A DNA stretch of 64,000 bases. It comes from Gamarada debralockiae. Its lineage: Eukaryota > Ascomycota > Leotiomycetes > Helotiales > Hyphodiscaceae. Made by a program: the position numbers and the translations under genes. Below the pieces are notes generated by a model. The model was not told the DNA's origin, did not search any database, and saw nothing but the letters and a program-made list of their open reading frames with translations. The stretch is from positions 62,001 through 126,000 of the forward strand of contig NXFV01000193.1 of NCBI GenBank assembly GCA_002803225.1, written 5' to 3'. This document shows, one piece after another, positions 23,836 through 36,819 of this stretch. Numbering within the stretch: the first letter of the stretch is position 1; each line of letters starts with the position of its first letter.

Positions 23836-26800
23836 TCAATCTTTATCTTGACGCGCTGAGCCAGCGAGAGCTGGAGTAATCTCCTCGATCTGGATGGGAG
23901 GGGAATCGAGATGATGTGGGTCTTCTGTAACAACTGGATAATCTGGCTTCTTTCCGGGATGACTTTCGACATCATCTCTGCTTTCCGACTGCATTCTTCC
24001 AGTGGCACGAGAGAACATAGCGTCATTGTCGCCATGGTTCCGCTCAATTGGAGACCAACCAGCCACACTACCAGCGATAATGCCAGCCATGACGGTAGTT
24101 GCGCCAAGTGCAGAGTTGGATCTCGATCGGTTGCTTCTGCCGCGCTTGCGAGATTCGGGTGTTGGGTATGTCAGCTGCGATGTGCCGAAGCTATCCTCGC
24201 GCTGATACTCTGGCGTTTGCGGGATGGAGTTGCTTCTCGATCTCGAGCCGCTTCTGGAGCGTGGCAGTATTGTGTCGCGAGTCTGTTGCATTGCGAACTT
24301 CAAGTTGTTGAGACGACCACCCTTGACCCGCTTGAGGAAGCTGAGTTCTTCTTTGACATCGGCTAATGGTTTGGGGAACCTAAAATGTTCTTCTTCGTCC
24401 GAGATGGTAAGCTCAGGTCCTTTTGGCCGTGATCTCATGTACTCCGGGATCAATCTGAGCAGGAGTTCGTCCGGAATCAGGCGAATGACAGCTCCTACAG
24501 GAATAGAGAGGAATCCAAGCACGATCGAGTATGTCCATTGAGCACCATTTAGATGGACAACATTGAAGGCTTTGCCACCAACGAAGATGATCATGACTTG
24601 ACCACCCACCATGACTACATTGATCGCCATGAAGAACCAGTTGCGGGTGACTCCTTCGAAAATATTGAACTTGTTATCGAGGCGGCGATTGCTGGACAAA
24701 GATGTTAGTCGAATTTCAAGGATAGGTTCTGTAGCAACATTACTTACTTCCATTGGTTGAAAATCTGCATCCACACAAACGTGTTGAAAACCAGGGTATT
24801 TACTTGACCAAGTTCGCGCGCAGACGTGTAAGATAATATTTTTTCAGAGCCAAAGTAGAGCAACAAAGTGATGATCAGCTGGTAGATAGCTTCTCCAAAG
24901 ATCATTTTCCACATCGTGATAGTAATGAGAGGTGCCGACTTAGGATCCGGCTTTCGATCCAGGATACTTGGGGTAGGAGGATCCGTAGCCAACGCCAGAG
25001 CTGCCATTGTGTCCATGATAAGATTGACCCACAACAATTGAACTGCTGTCAAGACAGATTCTTCTTCGCTGCTGGAAACAGCGGAGATGAAGGTAAGTAA
25101 GACAGCCGTGATATTAACTGTGACCTGGAATTGCAAGAACTTCTTGACGGCGTCGTTGACCGCTCGTCCCCACATCATAGCCTTGACAATGGAGTTGAAG
25201 TTGTCGTCCATAAGAATGATAGCAGAAGCTTCTTTTGCAACCTCAGTACCAGCAATTCCCATAGAAAACCCAACATCAGCGGTCTTGAGAGCCGGTGCAT
25301 CGTTGGTTCCGTCACCAGTAACAGCAACAGTCTCGCCCAATTCCTTGAGCCGCTTCACAAGGATACGCTTGTCTTCGGGGCTGGATCGGGCAAGAACTTG
25401 GAGGCGTGGGATGACCTCATCCATCTTGATCTTGCTCAGCTTCCGGAAAGCTGGTCCTTCCATGACAATGCCGCCGGGGGTATAGATGCCACACTCTTCG
25501 GCGATAGCCTTTGCAGTAACCATATTATCTCCAGTGACCATACGGACAACGACGCCGGCGTTTTGGCAGGTCTTAACGGCTTGAGGAACACCGTCACGCA
25601 GAGGATCTTGAATGCCAACAATGCTCAGGAGGGTCATTTGCCTAAAGATGTCTTCGAACATGACTTCGTTCTTTTCGCCTTCAATAGGTCGAGCACCCTT
25701 AGCAGGCCACTTGTCAAAGTCGCGGTAAACCATGGCAATGGTACGTAAGGAGCGTCGTGCATAGTTGTCGATCAAGTTGGTTAGGGTCTGGCGATTGTCA
25801 TCCGTCATGGAAGAGCTGGCAATTTCCTTAGTAGGATCCCGGATGATGGCAGTACACTTTTCGACGAGAATTTCTGATGCACCCTTGACGTAGAGTCTAT
25901 ACTTGCCATTTTCAAGTTGCACAACCACACCCATACACTTGCGTCCGGAATCGAAGGGGATGAGCTGAACGACAGTGACGTTTGATCGCTCTTGGTTGAC
26001 GGATGTGATACCCAAGAAATCTCTCGCAAATGTCAGAAGGGCGGTCTCAGTCTTCGAACCGATGAATCCCTGAACTCCATCAACTTCGCCTTCGAATGCC
26101 GTTGAGTTGATGACAATGGATTGCGACAAAGCTGCCTTTACATTAGGATGCAAGGAAGAGACGACTTCTTGAGGTGTGACATTTTCAGATGCTTGCGTGA
26201 GAGGCTGGGGCTGCTTGCCTTTGCCTGCCGGTACGTTGTCTCCAGAGGTATCCACAATGCCACCAAATCGAGAGCTTGTGCCTAGTGTTCCAGCCACCAC
26301 CAGCATTTTGTTTTGGGTTAATGTACCGGTCTTGTCAGAGCAGATGGCTGTTGCATTTCCCATAACTTCACAAGCCTTTAAATGGCGAACCAAATTGTTG
26401 TCCTTCAACATTCTTGTGGTAGCAAAGGCCAGGGCGAGTGTAACAGCCAGCGGGAGACCTTCAGGAACTGCCACAACGATGATCGTGACCGTGACAATAA
26501 AGATCTGGAGGAATTGCTGTCCTTTGTCTGCGGGGCTAGCGCTGTTGTGGGGTAATCGGACCAAGAATTCGATGAACAAGACGATGAAGAGGAGGAGACC
26601 AGCCGCTCCACCGAGTTTGGCAATATACTCTGCGAGGGTATTCAATTTGGATTGTAGAGGCGTAACTTCAGGATCTTCTCGAAGAGACATCAGAGTCTTG
26701 CCGTAACTCGAATTGACACCAGTAGACGTAACCAGAAAAGTGCCAAGACCTTCCGTGACTTGGGCTCCAGAAATAATGAAAGGGTCCAATTTCCGAACAT

Positions 26801-28282
26801 TCTCGTGGTTCTCGATTGCAGCGTAGACTTCATCTGCAGGCCGTTTTCGAATCAGATCCGACTCTCCGGTAGTTTGGGATTCGTCGCATTTGACATTGTG
26901 GCCTTCAATGAAGATTCCATCAACCGGAATCAAATCTCCTGGCTCCAAATGCATCACATCTCCAACTAAGACATCGTAGACCGAGATCTCCATTGTTTTG
27001 CCTGACCGAATAACGTTGACCTCTCGATCTTCTTTTTTCTTGTTGAGTTTCACGAATTGCCGTTCCTTTTGAAAATCATTCAGAGAGCCTACCACCACCA
27101 CGACAACGATAGCCACAATAATGGCGACTCCTTCCACCCATTCGATAGGCGGGTGTTCAGCGTCATGTTTCGTACCAAAAGTTTGATATAACCCGACACC
27201 CAAAGAGATTGCAGCGGCCACGGAAAGAAGAATCAGGACCTTGTCGTTGTACGTAATCCACATCAACTGCAATAGATTCTTGCCCTTCTTGACAGGTAAA
27301 CGGTTGTCCTTGAAAACTCTCTTTCGGTCAAAGAACCCGTCCGCCGCCGGCGAACCTCTTCCTGTCGATCGTGTGGTGCTTTTCGTATCGACTCGCACGA
27401 CAGGCATTTTTGAATCATCGTTGGGGCTTGGTTGTTTCCCAGCCGCAGCTCTTGCGTCTTCGAAAGACACAGTTCCATCCAGATAGGTTTCGTCCACACT
27501 CAAACCAGCTCTCCGATCTGTTCGAAGTCCCTTTTCCAATCCAGCCAATCCTCCCAACGCATAAAATGCTGCCAAACTTTTCGGGTTTACGAGCTTGTTA
27601 AGCTGGCCTTGTGAGAATGCAAAACTGCTGTCTTCGACTTCAAAATCTGCCTCTGTTCCTGGATCGGCGAGTAATGCCTCGCCATCGTTCATAACGTCAT
27701 TATTTCCATTCGCTCCATGCGCCTTGTCTCCATGCACCGAGTTATTCGCATAGGTTTCGCCGCTGTAATTCGTAGCTGATCGTCCCCCATCGTCCGACTC
27801 AATTGAGTTCTGTCTCGACCGTAAGCCCGGTACCGCGAGAAACCCGTGTGACTTGTCTGTCGGCGACGACACATTATGTGGAGATGTCGGTCTACTGTCT
27901 CTGCTATCGAAGGACGGCGCTGATCGAAGTTCGGGTATCGATATTCCACTTGCTTGACTTGGGTGGCTCGCGTGGCCTAGTCGATTGGTGAACGGATTCG
28001 TGCCTGCGCCATCGTTTCCAGAAGGACTAGATGGCTCACCCTGTAATGTGGAAGGCGAGTTAGGTATCGCTCTTAGAGCAACTGCATCGCTCTCCATTTC
28101 TTGGGGTGTGCTCATGTTGTTACTGACTGCAGAAGTATCTATCGTGATAGTAGGCCTGCATGTGTGACATGTCAGCAGGGCTGGTGGAGGAAGTACATAT
28201 ATAGATGTTGGAAAACTTACGCCCTCTGCCTCCTTCCCCCTCTGCTAGGCGATGGTGATGAACGGCTAGGAGATCCAGCCAT
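23836..28282 (-). CDS. PMCA-type calcium-transporting P-type ATPase
   Basis: This is a P2B-type Ca2+ pump of the yeast Pmc1 / fungal NCA-2 group, which exports Ca2+ from the cytosol into the vacuole or out of the cell. Three exons (28282-28221, 28155-24748, 24691-23836) give 1441 aa. The motifs are in order: TGES actuator loop, PEGLPLAVTLALAFAT in M4, phosphorylation site ICSDKTGTLTQN with Asp628, nucleotide-binding KGASE, and hinge TGDGTNDAPALKTADVGFSMG. Ten membrane segments fit. The first exon was found by splice logic: a short MAGSPSRSSPSPSRGGRRQR exon joins APTITIDTSAVSNN before the ATG at 28115, which is a Pezizomycotina-typical start. The long N-terminus (Ser-rich) and C-terminal tail (RSRSGSRSRSNS) are probable regulatory regions. 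The third exon starts QWNNRRLDNKFNIFEG. The family is certain; vacuolar versus plasma-membrane placement is not. Confidence 0.95.
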
Positions 28283-30852
28283 GATTCAAGGTTCCAAAGA
28301 ATGCCTCCTCAACTATTGTGTTGTTTCGTCAGCGCACAACCGGAGGCGTAGAGCCTTGACTCGAATCTCATAGGCATCTGAAGGGGCCTGTATAATTGTT
28401 TGCCGAAGGAGAGGAAGTAAGTCTGCTGAGAGATATAAGTTAAGCCAAGGTCGCTCAATGTTTGCGGCGGGACAAGACTTTATCGACTTGAGAAGATTTG
28501 AGCCAAGAGGGCTAACTGCAGCACATTCTTTGCAACATCTTGGCTCATGATTCCTCGCGCGAAGGCATGGAAAGGGAAGCCAAGTAGACTGCAAACAAGT
28601 TTGTGGAGGTTTGCTCAGGCCCATAGGTCGGCCCAATGTGGACGGAGGAAAGTTTCTCACCTCTCTTGTGTTCATCAAACAGCCGCTGGCGGACCCTGCG
28701 TTTCGACGTCACGACCTGGTGGTTGGGATCGAAGTTCTCGGGCTGGGTCGTGTAAATGCGTTTCTGGACTTCGATCCAAGGACTTGTTATTCATTCCCTA
28801 CAAAAAAAGGCCTAGTCGCCTTGATGTGATCAAATTGATATCAAAGAGTTAATTGAGGAGGAATGATTCTACGTATTCGGTCCTTCCTGCGTATCGGAGC
28901 ACTGTAAAACCGTTGAAGATCCCGCAAGGAAGTAGGAGATGGGATAGCGCCAGAATTGGGGCTGTGCAGAGAGGGATGTGCACGCCTGCCCTTTCTGAGT
29001 TTTATCCACAACATCCAAGCGCCTATGAGAAAGCCGGGAGAAAACAAACATCAAACAGAAAATTTTCTTGATTTCTTGGAATTTGAATCATTTCCAAATC
29101 ATCAGTTTTCGCCGCAATTCATCTGAGGAAGTCTTTCGCCTTGTCGTTGAAGGAGGTCAAGGATTGTTAGACGAAACAATCGGCTCCTCTACTCACTCCC
29201 TTTTTGGGTTTGGTAAGATCTGACTGCTGCGCTAGCTGCCGTCCCGGGATGCTCTAGAATTGTGGGTGCGGCAAAGTGGCCATAAAGTAATTATGTGCGG
29301 ATGATCCAGGGAAGAAGTCTTTTTGAGCCGCCCATCCAATATCCGCCATCTCCACAGTTCACCTCGACGTCGTCGTCAGAAATCTCCATCCGATATGATT
29401 TGAACATTCGACAAATTGCAGATTCTTCACCAATCACTGTAACGATCTCAATGACCCCCTTGTTACTACACTACTCGCTTTCTTTTTCTTCATGCATCAA
29501 TCACAATAATCACTCCATAACCCGTTATCGATGCCCGAAAATTCCGATGGAGCCAGTCAGGACGCCTTCTGAGTGCTCACTGGTGATTGCTCCCCAGGCA
29601 TCTTGGTGGTACTTTGCCATCCAACCACCAGCTGATCAAATTTCAACGGAAGAAGTGTACAGTAACACATGATGTACATGAAAAGTTCTATCTGGTTCCC
29701 GTTTGTGGAACATTACGACTCCACAATTCCCGATGCGAGCTCGAATGAATGCGAGAATGCGACAATGCGAGTGCCGTACCCTCATTGGCCCAATCAATCA
29801 ATCATTTCTTTCGGCCATCGGGACTTAACCCTACCCTCAACCGCCCACTTTCAAAAACCCACGCAACTTCCAAGCCCTTGATCTTGGAAAAACCTGCCAG
29901 TGAACAAGCCAATCTCGAAGCGAAATTTTTGATGCAATGGAAAAGTTTCATCCACAGCCTCGGAGTTCAGACTTAGCGCCAAACTTAAAGCGATAAGCGA
30001 GGGGGCAGAGGCAAGTGGTGGATGGCGACCAGGGGCTGAGCTCTCAACCATTTATTGTACAAAGTACATGGAATTTTGACATGTGTGCGCGTCACGTTGT
30101 CCTTAGTCTTGAGTCAGGTTGAAGCGTGCCACCTAGGAGTGGGCGAAAGTTTGGTCTCGTGACCGGGGTTCACCTGACGACAAGTGGCTGAGTCGAGTCT
30201 TGGTCTGGACATTCGAGTTTTGAGACGTGTGCGCGTCACTGCTTACGATGGACTTAATGCTATTGAATCAGCCTGTATCGTGACAGTTGATGTGGCACAA
30301 GCATATTAGTGCTCTTGGGTTTTGGCGATTGGGTGAATTCTGGCCTCTCGTGACAAATGACTTCGCAGGTTTGAGTTGCTCAGCGGAGAGATGGAGGCTG
30401 TGTTGTTCGGAGTTCATAGGTGCCGTACCCCTAACCCATTCGATGCTATGATACGAAGTTGAAAGCGGGAAAAGGTCACGGCAGTTGAGGACTGAAAATT
30501 TCACATGTGGGATCAATGTCACTTGGCTTCTGAGGCTCGAAGGCAACTCGGCACGCCCAATCACTTTTTTCAGAATGCAGCAGTGATATGAAAAGTCTTC
30601 ATGCAAATTCCAGTTCTATTTGCGAGAACAAAAGAAACGCAATGCCATAAAACCAGTGCCATAGCAAGAGTCGATCCTAATCCATACAGTAATCAAATCA
30701 AGATGCCCGTCTTGTGGTCGGTCTAGTCATGCCCTTAAAACAACGCTCAACTCTTGAACGCCAAAGAACTTGTGTAAACCCATAGTAGCCAGAATCCCAA
30801 GCACATCCCACCCTTTCGTAACGTATTAATTCCAGTTCGGAGTGCCGATGCT
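28283..30852. other. 2.6-kb intergenic region upstream of the Ca2+ ATPase
   Basis: This contains the ATPase promoter and 5' UTR at its left end and the 3' flank of the Sir2-class gene at its right. No frame shows a family signature. Two near-identical words TGTGTGCGCGTCAC / CGTGTGCGCGTCAC, each preceded by TTTTGA, lie at 30074-30095 and 30217-30239. GCGAGAATG-type short repeats occur near 29748-29770. No RNA gene was recognised. Confidence 0.4.
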
Positions 30853-32394
30853 TTAGTCCTTCTTCTCGGTAAACAGGTGTCTACTAGTGAAGCCGTCCTG
30901 GAGCTTGACTTCAATCTTCTGGTCCTTGGGAATCATCTCGTGATCCAGATCCCAGCCGGCTCGTTTGCACAACTCCGCAACAACCACGTCACAATCTCCC
31001 AGCATATCGATGTCGAAGTTCACATGCGATACCGGCGTACGCGAGATGTACATCTGCGGGATATTGGCGGGCAGATACGGAACGACTTCGCTGACTGGTG
31101 CGACCTTCAAGCTTGTACCGATGACGATGACCAGATCGACGAGATGCTTATCGTGGTTCGTGAGACGCTCGGAAAATCGGTCAGGGAGTTGTTCTCCAAA
31201 GAAGGTGATGTCCGGCTTCATAATACCTGCCTCCGGGACGTCGTAGTCGTCGTCGGAAGAGTCGGCGCCACCATATCGGCGACGTTTCTTGTCCTGCCCA
31301 TTTTGTGAACGCTTGCGTTTCATTGTACCCGGCGCACGGAGAGCGCGGAGCCTCGCGATACAGCGGTCGCACCGGGGGATCCGATCGGCTCTGATGTCGG
31401 CGAAGATCGTCTCGCCAGGGACTTGGTACTTGCATTCGTAGCAAGTCGCAGTTGCGAAGGAACCGTGGCATTGAATCAACTTCTCCGGGAGGATCCCTGC
31501 CACCGACTCGATGTTGTCGATATTTTGTGAGTAATTGGTGAGGAGTTTGCCCTTTTGTTGAAGCAGGTATATGAATTTATGTGTAGGCGTGTATCGATCA
31601 ATGTCGGGGAGGATGTCCTTAGCCACCTCAAAGAAGATGCTCGGATCTTCTTCGAATAATTTCAGGCTGAAAGCTTCTTGCGGGTCGGATATGTTAAGAT
31701 GCCCCAGCTTTGAGTAGAGGCCGATGTCCTTCGATCGGAAGTCTGGGATGCCAAGGGATGTAGAGATACCAGCACCAGTGAGGACGATGATATTCTTGGA
31801 TTTCTTGATGAGCTCGACCGCATCATCAACTGTGTTATATTGCGGGAGTTTGATTCTCTTCGAGAGCTCGCGACTGATAGCCAGGCTGAGAAGTCCATAA
31901 TAGGCGTCGTCAGGTGACCCGTCCAAGAAAGGGGGTGCCCGGATGCCAAAAGCTGTCAAGAGCTTCTTTGCGCTGATTGTGCCAGCTTCAACAGTACGCT
32001 TGCAGAATTCCTCTGGCCCGATGGTGCGAAGTTGTTGACGGAACGCCACGGCCTCCTCAAGAGTGCAAGCATCTGGCTCTGTAATCTATATTTAGCGCGT
32101 CATACATTTAGGAGTCCCAGGGCGCTCACCACCATCAAATAAATGTTCATCTCCCATCTCCTCAATTGTATCTTCAAATAGAGACTCACCATCCCATCCA
32201 TCGTTGCTATCCTCTTCACCTTCAGAAGCTTCAAGAGCGTCGAGCGCTTGAGCGCCATTCACCCCGTTGACACGTGGATGAATGGTGAGAAGCGCGTCTT
32301 CAACGTCGCTCTCATCTTCGGAAGTGAGGTCATGAACATTCATATCTGGCAACTTGATCGTCGGTTGACCAGAGCCAAGTCGAGTGGCGTCCAT
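30853..32394 (-). CDS. Sir2-class NAD-dependent protein deacetylase
   Basis: This is a class I sirtuin of the Sir2/Hst1 type, which removes acetyl groups from histones using NAD+ and acts in gene silencing. Two exons (32394-32130, 32078-30853) give 496 aa. The acidic N-terminal 90 residues precede the catalytic core: [15 protein letters not shown] (NAD binding, near residue 193), [10 protein letters not shown], catalytic His in [11 protein letters not shown], the zinc-binding pairs CYEC and CDRC near residue 301, [13 protein letters not shown], and [19 protein letters not shown] basic, Asp/Ser-rich insert ([15 protein letters not shown]) after the zinc module may be a nuclear localisation signal. 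The intron has donor GTGAGC and joins LFDG to [11 protein letters not shown]. Sir2 versus Hst1 cannot be decided from sequence alone. Confidence 0.93.
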
Positions 32395-32962
32395 GGCGAT
32401 GTCCCTCCTCGACGAGAGTTGAAAGGGGGTCGAAGGGTTGAAGTTGAAAATCCGAAACGCGATATTGCCACAGGGATCAATAATTTAATTCTGGCTGGAA
32501 CTTTTTGGGCTCGACGGGCCGAAGCTCTGTTCTCACAATACGCTTTGCCTATTTGGGTGAATCAATAAGCAATAAGAGAACCGATAAGGGCTGGCCCTAA
32601 CAGTATACAGTGGTATTGCTCTTCAAGTCAGTCGCGTTGAGTGGTTGAGTGGCTCGATGCAAAATGATTATTCCTTGCGAAAACGGGAAGAAAAATAGCA
32701 ATGACGTTGGTAATGAAAGTGACAAGCCGAAAAGCCAGCAAGTCAAGTCAGTTGCCACACGTGACCTTCGTTGCGGCTTCCGTTCCTCGGCTTCTGGCGT
32801 CAAACGGTCAAACCTTAACTGCATGGGGCACGTAATGGATCAAAATATATATATATATATATTGGAGATTACGAGGCGTATCTTGTAAATGTGACCCGAC
32901 AAATTGGATTTTGTATACAGGGGCATCAGGGGAAATAATGTCACATACAGCCTTCTACGACC
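32395..32962. promoter_or_regulatory. Divergent promoter region with AT microsatellite
   Basis: This separates the divergent sirtuin and Bre4-like genes and should hold both promoters. An (AT)9 run lies at 32844-32861, about 100 bp before the Bre4-like ATG. No gene is seen. Confidence 0.45.
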
Positions 32963-35900
32963 ATGGCATCTTCAAAACCCATTGACGATGATGAGGCACC
33001 CAAATTGCGTCTGACTTCACCCTCCTTCGAGCCAAGACCGCAAGCCCCATCAGCCTCCCCAGAAGATGTCCCTCGAATCCATCGACGACGACTTCAACAT
33101 CAATCCCATTCCGATGGACCCCATACTAGGCATGTGCGCCTTGAGGAGCCAGCAGGTGTCCGATCTTCCGCATCAAGCATTTACATGGGATCCTATGGCC
33201 ACAGTCGAAGTCGGTCGCGAGCTTCTGTTCCTGGATCCCCCAGATCTCCTGCAGGTTCTGTCCCAGGAACTCCTCGCACCAGTATGAGCCATAGCCATCT
33301 TGAAGATCTCTTGCAGGACCTCAATTTGGATCTCGAAACCTACGGCGTTGAGGAACTTCGAGATGGCTTCTTCGATGCTTCGTTCTTCAAACCACCCAGG
33401 GCAGATCACGATGATCTTATGAAAGATGCAGAATGCACCCTCCCTGCAGCATTCCGGAAGAAACACCCTCTCTCACCATCAAATTTCCTACCCAAACAAT
33501 GGCATGGCATCAAAGCTGTTTTCCGAAGTGTAACAACTACTCGAGCAGGGATCAAACTCACAAAGTCATTCTTGGGCTTCTTCATAGCTTACATCCTGTG
33601 TTTGGTCCCAGTAATCAGAGAATGGCTTGGACGATACAGCTATATCATGGTCCTATCTGCGATACTCAATCATCCCGGAAGAACAGTTGGAGCTCAACTT
33701 GATGGCGCCTTTCTCACAATCCTCGGAACAGCCATTGGTCTAGGATGGGGAGCGTTTGGTCTTTGGCTCTCTGACTCTACCGGACCGGCGAGAAGGGGAT
33801 ATGGTGGTATTCTTGCGGCTTTCCTTGTCCTCTTCATGGGTAGCATTGCTGCTCTAAGATCTTATTTCATTCGGATGTATCAGCTTGTCATCTGCGCAGG
33901 AATTGCCGTCACTTATACCTGCCTTGCCGACACTTCAGAACATGTTGATTGGCACAAACTATTCAGCTACGGGATTCCTTGGTTGTTTGGACAAGCTCTC
34001 TGTCTACTGATCAGCTGTACTGTACTCCCAGATGCTGGCGCACGCCATCTGGCCGTTGCCCTACATGATGCCTTTGCGGTGATGCAGCAAGGTCTGGTTC
34101 TTCCACACCCGGACGATATTATGCTGCATCGTCAATTGGCCTGGACTTTCGTCAATCTCTCCCAAGCCTACAGAGATCTGACACTTGATATTTCCATCAC
34201 CCGCTTCAGACCGGCAGATGTCATGGCTTTGCGAAACTTGATGCAAGCTGTTATCAGATCTCTGCTTTCATTGAAGAAGGATACACAGCTATTCAATGAT
34301 TTTGAGGAGAGTCGAAGTCGACCTGTTACCCCCACAGAACCGGAGGCAGCTCGCAAGCCCAGTCCCCTTTCCAAGATCATTACGAGGGGTACTGTTTCGA
34401 ACCCCACGCAAGTTCTCCAGTCATCTCTTGGAATTCCTCAGAATGAGAATGAGGTTGTCGTTGACATTGATGGCCTCAAGCGGCCCAGGAACTGCCGGAC
34501 CAACAGTGAGGAGCAAGCTGTTCAATTGGTGGCAGACAGACTTGCGGAGCCTACAAACGAGTTGCTCTCATGCATGAGATCTGCATTGGCAAGGTGCGAT
34601 GCGGTATTGATGGATATGTCTGGACATCGAATGTTTCTAGGGCCTCCAAAATCAGTCTCCTCTGATATACTGGCGGCTTTAACCAGGATTAGAAAATTGA
34701 TGATCAAGTATGACGAGGAGGAAGACAAGTTGATGGAGGATCCCAGATTACCACCAACATATTCAGATCACTCGGAGGTCGTGGAGCTTTTTCTATTTGT
34801 CCATCCGGTCAGACAAGCTGCTTCCAGTGTAGAAGCTCTACTTGTCAAGGTCAATGAGATGCAGCAGAGACATCGTGGATGGCGAATCTATCTTCCTTCA
34901 TATCCCTGGGCGAAGTCATTGCAACGTACGAATGCACAAGTCCGGCATGATCGTGGGGGAGTCACAGCTGGTTTCTACTTTCGCAGCCAGGATAAACTTG
35001 CCAAAACCATGAAAGGCATGGCTAATGTATACAAGCCGTTACCCCGTCAGAACTTAGCATCCAAAGATCCTAAGGAAGAAGAAGTCTTACGAACGGAGTC
35101 AATGGGCAAATACGAGGAGGAGGAAGATGTTGCAATGAGTCGAACTTCGCACGCTTCCAAGAAAAAGAAGTTTCGCTACAGGCTGTGGATCATTCTACAT
35201 CGTCTACAAGGATTTGAGACAAGATTCGCTCTCAAAGTCGCCATCACAACCTCATTGCTTGCCATCCCTGCATGGTTGGACCACAGCCGAGGCTGGTGGA
35301 ATCAGAATGAAAGTTGGTGGGCTGTCGTAACTGTATGGATAATGAGCCATCCCCGAGTAGGTGGTAACTTCCAAGATCTTGTCACTCGAGCGCTCTGTGG
35401 TGTTCTTGGTGCAGTCTGGGGAGGTCTGGCATATGGAGCAGATAACGGCAATCCATATGTGATGGCAGTCTTTGCTGCCATATTCATGATACCCATGATT
35501 TATCGATACACACAGAGTCCACATCCTCGCTCTGGAATTGTCGGCTGCATATCCTTCGCTGTGGTCTCCCTTGGCGCAAAGGCTGTCGATGGTTTCCCCT
35601 CGCCTGCTCAAATCGCTTGGACTCGCGGCCTGGCATTCGTTGTTGGGGTTGTAGCTGCTGTGATCGTGAATTGGATCCTCTGGCCTTTCATCGCACGACA
35701 CGAACTTCGCAAAGCCCTTTCAGCAATGTTGATCTACTCAAGTATCATCTACCGCGGTGTGGTAGCGAAGTACGTATATTACGAAGATGGAGAGGAGCCA
35801 CAGGAGAAGGATATCGAGAAATCGGAAATGCTTGAAGGGCGTCTTCGTGAGGGCTTCATAAGAATGAGGCAACTTCTGGCGCTTACACGGCACGAAGTCC

Positions 35901-36650
35901 GCCTCCGAGGTCCTTTCAATCCCCTCCCCTACTCTGCACTCATTGATGGCTGCGAACGGTTTTTCGAATACCTAGTTGCAGTCCGCCAATCCTCACTCTT
36001 CTTCCATCCTCGGTTCATGTCCGACAATGAGCAAGCTACTGAGAGCTTGCTTGCGTATCGGCGAGATGCTGTTGCTGCTATTCTCATGAATCTTTATGTG
36101 CTTGCTGGAGCTTTGAGAGGGGATCGGAAAGTCCCGGTAAGTTTTAGGTTTTTCTTCAAATTGTGATCGAGTGTTCACTGGCTAGATACTGATACGATAT
36201 TCCAGAGATATCTCCCAAGCGCAGCAGCAGCACGAAAACGTCTTCTCGACCATATGGCTGAACTCGAAGCTTCCCAAGCCGCCCAATACCACATCCACAA
36301 CCAAAACCAACCCCAGGGCCAGTCCCAAACGCCGACGCAATCCGTACATGACCTCGAAAGAAGCTCCACTGCCTCAGCGAAAGAGAAAGAAGGCCGCAGA
36401 TGGGCACAAATATACAGCTATGCCTATAGTCAGAACCTTACAGGTTGTGTGAAGGAACTAGAAGTGTTGCAAAAGTATACGAAGGAGATTGTTGGTGAAC
36501 AGGGGTGAGATACGCCAAAATTCTGTGATGATCGTGGGCTGACTCGAATGCTGCAGGTTTGACCCCATCGACCCAATAGACTACGAAGACCTAAAACAAG
36601 AGCGCGTATCATCGCACGGAATACTTGATGGGCATGTGAGTGAGAAATAG
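32963..36650 (+). CDS. Bre4-like integral membrane protein (FUSC/DUF2421 type)
   Basis: This resembles the yeast brefeldin-A-sensitivity protein Bre4 and the fusaric-acid-resistance (FUSC) superfamily of transporters related to aluminium-activated malate channels. Three exons (32963-36136, 36206-36504, 36557-36650) give 1188 aa. A Ser/Arg-rich N-terminus (residues 1-150) is followed by a first hydrophobic bundle (about 205-350, with GWGAFGLWLSDSTGPARRGYGG). Next is a long soluble region (about 360-730) and a second bundle (about 755-920, with WWAVVTVWIMSHPRVGGNFQDL). The two bundles look like an internal repeat. A C-terminal DUF2421-like helical domain follows, with RRGVVAKYVYY-type helices. 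Both introns have good donors (GTAAGT, GTGAGA), and the last exon encodes FDPIDPIDYEDLKQERV. The substrate is unknown; a drug or organic-anion efflux role is inference. Confidence 0.85.
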
Positions 36651-36819
36651 ATCATAACATTGTAGGTATCTACCTATCATCAGTCGTACCAATATTCAAG
36701 AAAGAATGCAAATGATACCCTGAACACCCAGCCCTACAGTACACCATAGCCTCCCTACCACTATTCCAGACCATTTTTACTCCAATGACAAACAAACACC
36801 GCACCCCTACTCAACGCCC

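Noticed and set aside
28113..28115. ATG at 28115 as the start of the Ca2+ ATPase
   Set aside because: A clean GT-AG intron joins an upstream 62-nt exon in frame and adds the SPSRS...APTITIDTSAVSNN start typical of this group, so the ATG at 28282 is preferred.
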